Shown here: positions 10,544-19,824 of the stretch, piece after piece
How positions within the stretch are numbered: the stretch's first letter is position 1
How the letters are laid out: each line of letters opens with the position of its first letter
NCBI GenBank assembly: GCA_025594325.1
Contig: JANHCV010000005.1
Location: 1,825,501 to 1,889,500 of the forward strand
Direction: 5' to 3'
DNA: 64,000 nucleotides
DNA from: Blastocladiella emersonii ATCC 22665
Taxonomy: Eukaryota; Blastocladiomycota; Blastocladiomycetes; Blastocladiales; Blastocladiaceae
Made by a program: the position numbers and the translations under genes
The notes under the pieces: model-generated
Database searches by the model: none
Seen by the model: only the letters and a program-made list of their open reading frames with translations
What the model was told of the DNA's origin: nothing

Positions 10544-11960
10544 TCATAGCTTTGACTCTCCGGTCTGCTCTACAAAAGGCCCATGTGTATACATGGTTTT
10601 CTCAAAAAAAAATGGATTAGCGTCGAGAAGGCGATAGCTGGTCGTGGTGGCCGTGACGAAAGACTCGAGGCGGTCGCCGTGCTTGAGCAGGAAGTTGCCG
10701 ACGGTGCGGCCGATCCTGTACTGCTTCGCGGATGTCTGGTGCAGCGGTCTCTGTGCGCAGAGACGAGGTGCGCTTGCACGTTGTGAGCCACCCGCGCTGC
10801 GGGCCCGCGAGGTCCGCGGCGCCCATGGCCTCGTCAAGTGACTGGAGAGAAGACCAGCTGCGGCCTTGCCGGCGGCGCCCTTCTTGCCGCCCTTGGCCGG
10901 CGAGCCCGTAGCACCAGCGGGCGCCGCCGCCGCGGCACCCTCGGCGGGCGGCGCGGGCGGCGATAGCGTGAACTTGGTCTTGGCGGCCGATGTGCGCGTG
11001 AGCTTGAGCACGCGGGACCGCGGGTTGAGCGCGCCGCGGTGCTTGGCCGTGACGACGAGCAGGCGGACCATCTTCTCGAGGCGGATCAGGTCGCGCGGCA
11101 TGAGCTCCTGGGTGGCGGGCGGCATGGCGCGGCCGAGCACCTCGCGCGCAAACTCGACCATGGGCAGCGGCTTGTAGAAGGCCGTATACGCCGTGTCGGT
11201 GTTGAGCGTCATGGTGCCGACGCCCGGGCGCACCGACATGAACAGGCCCGACAGCAGGTTGAGGCCGCCGCCGAGGTCGACAGGGCGCGACGTCGGGTCG
11301 AAGAACGACCGGCCAGCGGGCTAGAGAATGGGCGGTGTCAGAGTCGGTTTCTGACACGGAGGCAAGCGAAGATAGCGTACCAGCATGCGCTTTAGAGGCG
11401 ACTGCGGAACACGACGTCGAGCGCCATGATCGAGGTCAGGACGTTGTTGGGCAGCGAGGTGTGCTTGGCGAGGAACGAGGTCAGCTCGCTCACTACACGC
11501 GCAAAACGAGTCAGTAGCGGATCGGCGAGGACGAGCGCAGGGAGAGAGAGAGCGTACGGTTGATGGTCGAGGCGAGCTTGACGGTCATCTTGAACTCCTT
11601 GGCGCGCTTGCCTTCGGTCGTGGCGGGCAGCACAACGTCGAACTGCATGTGGTCCTGCGGGAGCGGCTTGGGCGCGAACAGGTTCTTGACGCCGTCGTAG
11701 GCGGCCATGACGCCGAGCTTGGCGCCGTGAGCGCGCTCCCACTCGGCCCACACCTTGCGCGCGAGCGACTTGGTCGGCTCGGGCGAGATGACCACGTCGT
11801 AGTGGTGCACGGTGATGTTGTTGAGCAGCGAGAGCGCGTAGTGGTTGGCGACGACGCGGACGGGCGTGCCGACCTTGCCGACGGCGGGGCGGCCCACAAA
11901 CGTGCGCGTCGTGAAGGGGGCGGGCCCGAGCGTGAAGCGCGTAGCGGATATGGTGATGGT
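10544..11960 (-). pseudogene. Argonaute-like gene truncated within PAZ, no MID or PIWI
   Basis: Argonaute proteins bind small RNAs and silence transcripts; this copy keeps only the N-terminal half. Running from about 11960 down, the N domain reads GRPAVGKVGTPVRVVANHYA, then YDVVISPEP and YDGVKNLFAPKPLP. After an intron (11493-11557) linker 1 reads IMALDVVFR, and after another (11321-11380) AGRSFFDP..VDLGGG..SVRPGVGTMTLNTDTAYTAFYK. The DUF1785/linker and the start of PAZ follow (LLVVTAKHRG), with a Pro/Ala/Gly/Lys insertion and then VGNFLLKHGDRL. The frame stops at 10544 with no MID or PIWI domain, so catalytic and 5'-phosphate-binding parts are absent. A one-base shift near 11402 is also needed to join linker 1 (..VVFR then SPLKRML). 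Nothing Argonaute-like lies downstream. The 5' end is uncertain. Confidence 0.7.
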
Positions 11961-12010
11961 GTGTGAGGTGAACGTCTATGGCGACTCGTGTCCGAAGCGC
12001 GTGCGGGTAC

Positions 12011-12022
12011 GGGGGGGGGGGG
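12011..12022. repeat. Poly-G run of 12
   Basis: Twelve consecutive G residues lie upstream of the Argonaute remnant. Length is likely to vary or be mis-sequenced. Confidence 0.9.
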
Positions 12023-12407
12023 CGAGTGCGGAGGCCTCTTCTACGGTCGGCGCGCCCGATGAGACCTTTCGCGAACCGCGCCGATCTGGATAGGCAAGAT
12101 GAACAGGACGTGGACAAGGCCTATCCCCCAGCATCCGCAGCGCGTTCCCATGTTTTCGGGCGCGGCAACGTGTCCCGCGAGACTTTACATTCAGCTCGCG
12201 GACGCGCCGAGGTCGGAGGTCGGGGATCGCGCGTCGTCAACGCGGGTTGAGGAACGCCGGCGGACCAACTCGGGGAGGTGCACGAGGGGATCTTGACATG
12301 TCAAAGTCAGTTTGCATCAAGTCATGAGTGATGAATGCAGGGAGAGAAGGAGTGCGGCGGCGTTCATCCAAAGACTTGAAACGCGTCTCACGGAGTGTCT
12401 CGCACCT

Positions 12408-12427
12408 CACGTGATAAAATTACGCGT
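12408..12427. promoter_or_regulatory. Composite CACGTGAT-N6-ACGCGT element
   Basis: E-box CACGTGAT, six bases, then the MluI-box-type ACGCGT. GTGTCTCGCAC precedes it. It lies about 230 bp upstream of the gene at 12656. Confidence 0.6.
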
Positions 12428-12655
12428 CGTGGCGTCGACCATGAGCTCAGGTGAGTTGGGTGTATGCATGAGGTCTCGCTCTGCAGGCCTTTTGGTATGC
12501 ACTCTGGAGCCTACAAAAGCCGTGGGCCGCCCCGCAAGCCGCGCTCTGTCTCCTCACCGATAAGCAAGACCTCAACATGTATGCATCTCCTCGCTCAGTT
12601 ACTTTAAGGGCGCTCCTGACTCTTCAATCCGCCACGTAGTCAAGACATCGACACC

Positions 12656-13363
12656 ATGGCCACCTCGACCATTTTCAACACCACCCAGGAATTCATCCTC
12701 GCCTCGACCCCCACTGTCGAGGCCACCACGTACAGTGTTATCGCCGCCTACTCGCCGCCGACGACGAGCGGCCGCACCGGCTACACGTACACGCTCGACG
12801 GTCAGCCCCTCGCCGTCTTCCCCGCGACCCGCTGCAGCCGCCACAAGCACCACTCGGCCCCGCGCGACGGCCACGGCCTTGCGCACAAGGTCGCCGCCGC
12901 CCCGGCCAAGGTCGCGCGTCGCTGCTCGACGGGCGCCAAGTCGCTCAAGCGCCGCATCGGCGGCATGTGGCCCGAGGCGACGCTCACCGACAAGGACAAG
13001 GAGCAGAGCAACCAGTTCGCGCTGTACTTGTCGGACACGCAAAAGTACCGCGCCGAGATGATGCAGCTCATGATGGACCTCCAGTTCGAGGAGCAGCAGG
13101 CGCGCAAGGAGAAAAAGGAGCGCAAACAGGCGGGCTTCGCGGCCAAGACCAAGCGGTGGGTGGCCGGTCTGGGCCACCGCCGCAGCCCCGAGGATGCGGC
13201 CGTGTCCCCGTCGGACATTGCGGCCAAGGGCGAGTCGGGATCCGATACGACGCTCGTCAACGCTGGCGTTGCGAGCGAGTCGTGCAAGATCTCGTCGCAC
13301 ATCTCCGCTTCGTGGAAGTCGCTCACGTCGCGCATGACGTGCCGCAAGGCTTCGAACTTGTGA
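12656..13363 (+). CDS. Unknown 235-residue protein with a charged helix
   Basis: Intronless. The start at 12656 has a strong context (CACCATGGCC). It begins MATSTIFNTTQEFILAS, then a Ser/Thr/Tyr-rich section. Residues about 105-165 form a charged, probably coiled-coil helix (TDKDKEQSNQFALYLSDTQK, then FEEQQARKEKKERKQAGF), and the tail is Ser-rich. No known domain is visible and there is no membrane segment. A composite CACGTG/ACGCGT element lies 230 bp upstream. Codon use is strongly G/C-ending like the housekeeping genes, supporting a real, expressed gene. Confidence 0.65.
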   Translation: MATSTIFNTTQEFILASTPTVEATTYSVIAAYSPPTTSGRTGYTYTLDGQPLAVFPATRCSRHKHHSAPRDGHGLAHKVAAAPAKVARRCSTGAKSLKRRIGGMWPEATLTDKDKEQSNQFALYLSDTQKYRAEMMQLMMDLQFEEQQARKEKKERKQAGFAAKTKRWVAGLGHRRSPEDAAVSPSDIAAKGESGSDTTLVNAGVASESCKISSHISASWKSLTSRMTCRKASNL

Positions 13364-13844
13364 TGTTATTGTATACCCATGAAAACAGAAAAACCCAAAA
13401 ACATTGATAAACATTTAAGCCCTCAACCTTTGATGCCTTGTGAAACTTGTGAACTCGTCAAGAGTAACACGCTGCAAATTGACTTGGTTTGGAGCCGTTG
13501 TTGCGAGGGAGGTATGGCTAGACGCGAACTGATCGACTGGAATCGCGGCGGCCAATCGGCGTTCGCCGTGGTCACGGTGTGGCGCAACACGTTTCCGTTC
13601 GCGCTTTGGAGCCCTCGGACAACTTCAAACGACTTTCTCCGCTTGAAAGAGTGCAGTATAGAATTACTTTCAAGGTAAGCGTGTACCAGCAACGCACACT
13701 AGAACTCTATTACAGGGACCAATGAGCTGACCAGCCTCATGAGCTTCTACTCCCGAGTGGTCTGTGCTAATGCGAAACTACTATATTAATTCAACCAAGG
13801 CCTCAAATTATCCATTGTTTGTTCTTCTTTGCCATCGTGTTACA
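13364..13844. other. AT-richer intergenic stretch, nothing seen
   Basis: Sits between the convergent ends of the gene at 12656 and the minus-strand family-B relic; probably both 3' untranslated regions. No gene or repeat supported. Confidence 0.4.
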
Positions 13845-15141
13845 TCAAGTCGGGAACGACGCGGTGAACTTAAACACTTTTGATGCCGCGGGAGCTACTC
13901 GCTCAAATTCGCGGGCCCAACACGGATGAGTAGCGCCTTCGTGCGTGGAGAGTTGGCGCACGAGATCGGCCAGATCCTTCGGGGAAGCGCAATAGTCCAG
14001 CGCGGCATCGGGAAGCAAGCGCAGGGCGGCCGAGGTGAGCCCACCCGCGTTGACCTCGCCACGCAGCGCTTCGAAAGTCTTCTGTCGGTGGGAAACGAAT
14101 AACAAGCGAACGACGAGCTGAGCTGACGCGAACTGGTTGCAAGTCCAGTTTGCAGCGTGGTCCGAGGAGTCCTGTCTGCCGCTGCCGAGTTTGGCGTGCT
14201 TGCACAGGAGCGACCACAAGTTTTCGACGTGCGGGTAGGGCCACGTCAGGCGTTGCGACAGGCACAGATTATGCAGTGCCGAGACAAGGTTGCGCCAAGG
14301 CTGCTGTGCCGTCAGCGGGCAGGTCGGGCATATCCCAAAGACAACGTCGTCGTAGTAGTCAAATCCGATCACTGTACCCTCGGCTTGACACGGCGCAAGG
14401 ATGGCCCGGATCACAGCGTGGAGAAACAAGTGTGCGCCGCCAGATTGATTGATCGCGGAAATTGGCCAAGTTTCAGGCGTTGGGTTCAACCGCTCAGCTA
14501 CAAGCAGCCGGGTCACTGCTTTAAGTAGTCGGTGTTAGCGGCAATAAAGTCAGCCAGTACAAGCCGAACGTTGCCCCCGTTCCAGGGACCTGGGACAAGC
14601 GCGTAGCGAAGCACTGCTTGACCAATCCCCTGCTGATGGGTTCGAAGTAGTCCGCGACCAACGCAAAACGCTACAAACATACACGTGGCGCGGGCGTTTC
14701 GTGAGTTGGCATACGCTCCACCCTGAGTTTAAACAGATATGTGGGCGAATACGCACCTTCAAGGATCATATCCTGCCACTCCTCGTCGTCGTACCAACCG
14801 TTAAGCCACTCGACAAATTCCGAGTCGTCTCGAGCGAGAGCCGCGCCAAGAATCGAGCTCCACCACCGAGGCGCAACTAGGCCGTGAGCGTCAAGCAGCT
14901 TGACGTGCTCGACTGACAAGCCCTTGTCAAATCAGCTGACGATATTCAACCCGAGTCGTCCGTGTTCCAAAACGCCCGGGGTACGCAACGGTACGATGCG
15001 CACATCTCCGAGTCCGGAGTCAAATTCAAGTGCAGGAAGCACCTGGTCTGGAAATTGCGCAAGAAGCGGGATGAAGTGCTCGTGGCCCAGGATAACCGCG
15101 GCGTCAACGTAGATCTTGCGCACAGCCGCGGACATCAGCAT
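13845..15141 (-). pseudogene. Family-B relic, N-terminally truncated
   Basis: Homologous to the second half of the intact gene at 60876-63154. From 15141 down, PLLAQFPDQVLPALEFDSGL matches PLLAQFPDQVVASLPF. At 14932-14934 a TGA stands where the intact gene has Trp (IVTWFDEGLSVE versus IVS-stop-FDKGLSVE). ARDDSEFVEWLNG..DMILEG leads to an intron (14671-14756, GTGCGT..TTGTAG) at exactly the family position. Exon 2 (AFCVGRGLLRTHQQG) runs to a one-base shift near 14522, then continues to 13845 with CPTCPLTAQQPWRNL and LRLLPDAALDY. The CxC pair is reduced to a single Cys (TCNQFASAQL). The F-box-like N-terminus is missing beyond 15141. Stop, frameshift and truncation together make this a pseudogene. 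Confidence 0.75.
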
Positions 15142-15159
15142 CGCAAATCCGGGCCTTGC

Positions 15160-15370
15160 GAATTTGCGGCCAATTTACACGGTTTGGAGGCAAATTTTAA
15201 ACCTGAGCAAATAAACACCAAATTGAGCGGCGGCCCGCGGGTCGGCTCGGACAGCGAATTTGCAACCAATTGCCGTCCAATATGCTGAAAGTTGATGGGA
15301 GATTTGATGGCCAATTGGCGAGACGAGCGACCCGGTTGGCGCGCGAATTGATGGCAAATTTACACGATGG
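15160..15370. repeat. AATTTGC/CCAATT-rich block with imperfect internal repeats
   Basis: GAATTTGCGGCCAATTTACA (from 15162), GAATTTGCAACCAATT (from 15257), GGCCAATTGGC and GAATTGATGGCAAATTTACA (from 15345) recur within 210 bp, giving both direct and inverted similarity. The block directly abuts the truncated end of the family-B relic. A related GCAAATTTGCAGCTGGCCGC stretch lies near 19060 beside another truncated B fragment. Confidence 0.45.
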
Positions 15371-15419
15371 GGACTGCGTTTTGGTGCAAGTTTGCGAGTG
15401 TATTGCGTACAGGGAGATC

Positions 15420-16150
15420 TCAGATACAGGTCAGGTCGCCACCGCCGCGGGTCGCGTGGCATGCGAATCGGAATCCCGGTCCTCGCGCGACGACGATGCA
15501 CGACAAGCAGGTACACGAGCGGACCGCAGACGCCGTCGCCAGCACCAGGTCTCCGCACTCGGAGCCGCCGCCCGTGACCCGAACCGCGTGCGCGTCGCAC
15601 CTATTGCGATCCGCGGTCAGGTCGCACCACGACCCCGAGTACAGAAACCGGCCGGGCGAGATGGTCGTCAGAGATCGCTGCTACAAGCAAGAAAGGTCCG
15701 AGAGCTCATGTGAGTCGCGCTGCGCTTCAAGCGGCGTGTGACGAGGGCGTACCGAGTCGCCTCGAATACGGCGCCGTACAGCTTGCGGATGCTGCGCGCC
15801 AGTTGTTCATCCGTTGAGAGGTGGCGGTTCGATGGTGCAGCGAGAGACCAGTGGATCACGAGGGGCTACGAGGAGCAATGCGAGCGAGCATGTCAGTCGC
15901 GCGCCAACTCTTGCGCAGCGACGAGAAGTGTCGAGCGTACCTGCGACTGGGACTTGACGCACGCGGTGGCCGCGGCCGAACCGCTTGATCGAGCCTGTCG
16001 GCGCTACTGGCGCGAGCGTGCAGCGTGAGTGCATGAGACACGCGGTGGTGGTGTGGCGGAGACGGTGTACCGTCGCGAGCGAGGCTGGCTCGATGGTCTC
16101 AGGTCCATGAGTCTTCAAAATGTCGAGTCCCTGGTGGCGGACGCGCGCCG
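15420..16150 (-). CDS. Possible spliced gene, unrecognised, last exon out of frame
   Basis: Three intron-like intervals with this genome's typical signals lie in a row: 16004-16070 (GTACAC..AGTAG), 15866-15940 (GTACGC..CGTAG, with a CTGACAT branch-like site) and 15681-15752 (GTACGC..TTGTAG, CTCACAT). The exons join in one frame as VRHQGLDILKTHGPETIEP, RRQARSSGSAAATACVKSQ and PLVIHWSLAAPSNRH..RKLYGAVFEATR, and then hit a stop four codons into the last exon. In a different frame that last exon is open to 15420 and encodes a Cys-rich segment (RFLYSGSWCDLTADRNRC, then RSCTCLSC). So either the gene has a one-base break or the last splice differs. The product is unknown and the 5' end is not found. 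Confidence 0.4.
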
Positions 16151-19080
16151 GCGGCTACATGGGCACCGCACAGGTGTCAGCACCTTTGACGAGCGCGCAC
16201 GCGGCTGGTAGCCCGGTGGGGTCCCCTTGCGCTGCGCCGTGCTGCGCCCGAGGAACGAGCGCGGCGGAGCCCGCGTACGACTGTAACGACGAGGGACCAG
16301 GGGCGGGTTGATGAACACGAGGCGCAATTAATCGCGTGATAAATGATCTTGTTCCGTGGATAGCGAGAGCCGGCTGCACCGCACTCCACGCTGAAATGGG
16401 GACAACAGTGAACGGGGAGCGGGGAATCCTGGATCGGCAAGTCGCGCCACGCCACGCGTGAACGCGACGCGCCACACCTGTCACGCTGCGCCGTGACAAC
16501 GACGGTGCGCACGCGCGGCAGCGACGACACCGCTGGTCTCACAGCGCGTCGTCGACGTGCCAGAGCTGAGTGTGAAGGGCACCACACCGGGCGCACCGCC
16601 ACGGGAGCGCAACACGACGGTCGGCGCGATGGGAGCCAAGCGCGGGGCGGCGGGCGCGGCAGCGGGACGCGACGCGTACCTGTTGACGGTCGCCGCGTGG
16701 TTGCCGTGCATCGAGATCGTAGTGTGTTTCGTTGGCGGACGGGTGATACATTGCAGCGAGTGGTGATGAGCAAGGGAGCGTGGACCGACCGCGGCGCGGC
16801 GAAAGAGTCACTCGGCCGCCCGACGCGCGCTCGCGGCAAAGTCCACGCCAAGCTGTGTCACGTGCGGGTGACCGCACACGTGTTTTCGCGACGCGTCTCG
16901 CAGCCCGTCTCGCAACCCGCCGTGCCACGACTCTCGCTCAGTTTCGCTAGCCTTGAAACGCGCGGTTAAAAAAAAAAGAAAACGACAAGCTGCACTTGAA
17001 AGCAGGACTGCGAGGGGAGGAGGGAGGAGGGAGGAACTGGCAGGGCACGGCGCGTTCCGGGTCGTGACGCGGCCGCGCGGTTACCCCCTTTGTTCTCGAG
17101 TCGATGAAAGCTTAGATGTTGGTTAGGCTTCGGAAGCGACGAGACCCTTGTCATGACAGTTCCTGGGGTCTCACCTCGCCGTTCCATTCCGCGCATTCGT
17201 GTCCACAGCGAGCGCCCACCGTTTCCTTCGTAAACAGGGGCCAAGAGGCGAGCCGGGTCTGATAACCGTGTCACAGTCGTACGGACAGACCAAGAGCGAG
17301 CTCATGCCTTCGGCTCTCTTGCCCGCGCGACGACAGGCGAATATTGCTGATGTGGCCGAACTCTGCTGTGTGAGAGCGAGTACCAAGCACATCGCAGCGG
17401 CCGGATCGCACCGCAGCTCACGCGAGGTTCTCAAGCGAGCCGCAAAGGGCATTCATCGCGTTTTGAGGGAATCTTGCGCCTGAACGAGCTCGCAGGCCAA
17501 GCGTGAACGGACGCGGCCAACGTGACCCTGCGGTGGCGTCGGGCGGTGGAGTTCACACGCCTGCCACAGCTCACTCAGTTGCTCCCTCCACCTTCCGGGC
17601 ATATTTTACGTATGCTGCAGATACCACTTGATGTAATGTCTTAAACCCATGGACTTCTCTCAAATTGCGCTTAGTTTATGTCTTCTTGCGCGATTCGAGC
17701 GCCGCGCCGAACCCGTAACACAGGCATCGCCAGCCGCTGACGAGCCGCGCCTGTCGCTCCCAGCGCATCAGAAGTCATGTCCGCGTTTGAGTTGACCGCC
17801 GGCAGCTTCAGCTAGTTGATAGGGCCGCTCGCCAAGTCGGAGACCCGCCCTTGAGTGACGAACAGAATGTCGCCTACTGATCCATGACTCTACCATGAAG
17901 CTGGAAACGTTCACGTCGCGTTTCAACTCTAAAAGCGTCGCGTGGCAGATAGTGAAGCTCGATCACGCGGTGTTACATGTTCTACCAGCGTCAGAGGCAG
18001 CTTGAGCATGGCCGTTCCGCAACCCTGTGTTCAAGCAAAGGAATAGCACCATTCGCAACTCTCTGAAGTGGCCTTTGATGCGTTCCAGGCGCTCAATCGC
18101 ACCGACTGGATCGCATGCACCTCATTCAAGTCTGGAAAGATTTGCAACGTGCCGGTTCAGCGCCGTGGACGTGCTTCACTGGTTGAGCGACCGTCCCGCG
18201 CGCTCTCGCAGAAGCGCTGACTTGTGAGCAAGCTAAGTACCAGGGCTCACCAGCTTTACTCGAGGCTGGCAATTGTTGTCCATTCGTGCTAGCGGAAGCG
18301 GTCCTTCACTCGCTCGCTCTCGTCAACTTGTACGAGTTAAACCAGCATGCGATCACGTTCAGACAGATGTTGAAGAACTCCGAACTCTTCTTGGCCGCTT
18401 GGCTCGCCGCGCCGGTAGGCGTCCACCTAAAAAGCTCGATCCGCAAGCGCAATCCGCAACAGCATGCGTGCCGCAAACCCCTTCAGGCGAACATAGGTTT
18501 CGCCCTCTGTAAACTGCAATCCCAGCCAGGAAACCAAGTTTATCTACCGAGGTAGAGGTAGTTGACCAGTTTGCCGCCAGGAGAAAGCCTGTTTACCCTC
18601 TGGATTGGATGATGTACTCGATTCGCGACCCCATGAATTCAAACAGTGTCTATCGTTTCCGTGCTCCTCTGAGCGCTATGTATATTTCCGCGAGTCACAT
18701 CTTTCACTCCGTTGCGCAGGAACGACTTTCGAGGTTAGCTCCTCGAATCAACCCCGGCGGTGTGTTAGCGTTGAGAATCCGATCGCCATTTTTTTCTTGA
18801 CACCCGGCTTCCAACCACCCCAACGCTTAAATAGCTCTTTTGTAGCTCTCACCACGATCAGTTCATCACCGTCAAGAACAGTGCAATAGACTGAGCCGTT
18901 GTGGTGAAAAGTCCAACTTTCTCCAAGGGCAACTCCGACCACCGCGACCACCAGCGAAAAATCCCCCTGACCTCCCCCATCACACTCAGGTATTGCATTG
19001 ACCGGAAATCTTTGTTTGCGATTTCGACCCTCGCCCGACCCGGCCCAAGAATTGAGTGCAAATTTGCAGCTGGCCGCACA
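16151..19080. other. Nearly 3 kb without a supportable gene
   Basis: Only short frames of random character. Points of note are a composite CACGTGTT-N6-ACGCGT element at 16877-16896, an A-rich run near 16967-16982, and a degenerate start-type motif CTTGATGTAA near 17629 followed by MDFSQIALSLCLLARF. A minus-strand stretch around 18790-18990 (TVLDGDELIVVRATKELFKR) looks protein-like, but I cannot place it. Confidence 0.35.
16877..16896. promoter_or_regulatory. Composite CACGTGTT-N6-ACGCGT element
   Basis: Same spacing as the elements upstream of family A genes, followed by TCTCGCAG. No gene start is recognised nearby. Confidence 0.5.
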
Positions 19081-19439
19081 ATTTGTGATCCGCGATTTCC
19101 GATGTACCTTGCGACCGCGCGTATTATCGCTCAAGCCATGCTTGAACAGGACCCGGCCGCCACTTTCAAACGCCTTCTGCTCGAAGCGGCCAGTATCGCG
19201 ATTCGCATTCCGCACACGGCGTGGCGGCTCCTGGCCGAGGATACCTTGAATAACGTGGCCCGCCCGCGGGATTTTGGCGCGCATTGTTCTTGCACAAGTC
19301 CGAAAGACCGGGGTCGCCCTGGATGTGGCCGTGGATGCTGTTCGCCGAGTCGCTCCGCAGCTGGTCAAGTCGCGCGAATTTACAGAGGAGCTGGCGCGGC
19401 CTCCGCTCTCATTTTCGTCCCTGTCCTAAGCCTGGTTCC
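19081..19439 (+). pseudogene. Family-B C-terminal fragment
   Basis: YLATARIIAQAMLEQDPAAT (from about 19100) matches RLATARLIAQRLLEARAS of the gene at 22262. AIRIPHTAWRLLAEDTLNN corresponds to the LPLSVWELIPDGVFD segment. After a frame change near 19275, RKTGVALDVAVDAVRRVAPQ matches RKTGASLDTVVEILQRVAPR and runs to TAA at 19439. Only the last 120 residues of a B gene remain, with no core or cysteine module upstream. Confidence 0.6.
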
Positions 19440-19477
19440 GGGCCACTAAAGCATATCCAATCGCTTAACTGTCGAGA

Positions 19478-19600
19478 AGGGATGGGATCTCCCTCAACCT
19501 CATTGTTAACGAATTGCGCCGTGTTGCTCCTCGTTTGGTGGAAACGCAGCATTTCGCTGATGCGATCGCGCGCCTGCCTCGTCCGTCGATCAATCGTTAA
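19478..19600 (+). pseudogene. Second family-B C-terminal tail
   Basis: RDGISLNLIVNELRRVAPRL continues as VETQHFADAIARLPRP to a TAA at 19600. This is the last 40 residues of a B-family protein, parallel to the tail ending at 19439 but distinct in sequence, so it comes from a separate copy. Confidence 0.55.
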
Positions 19601-19824
19601 TTTATTTTCCTCATCACAACGCTTCCATACGAATAAATTTCTGCTTCAGTGCTCCCGTTTGGTAGAATTCCCGGAACTGACGCCCGAGGGGCGCGTTGCG
19701 CCACACGGTGGCGCTCACGCGCGTCAGCTGACCTAGCTCCCATGCGCTTGAGCGCTGCGCGTTGCCGATCGCTTCGTCACGGTCCTCTCAATCTTCTGCT
19801 CCTATGAGCGAGACCAAATACGCG

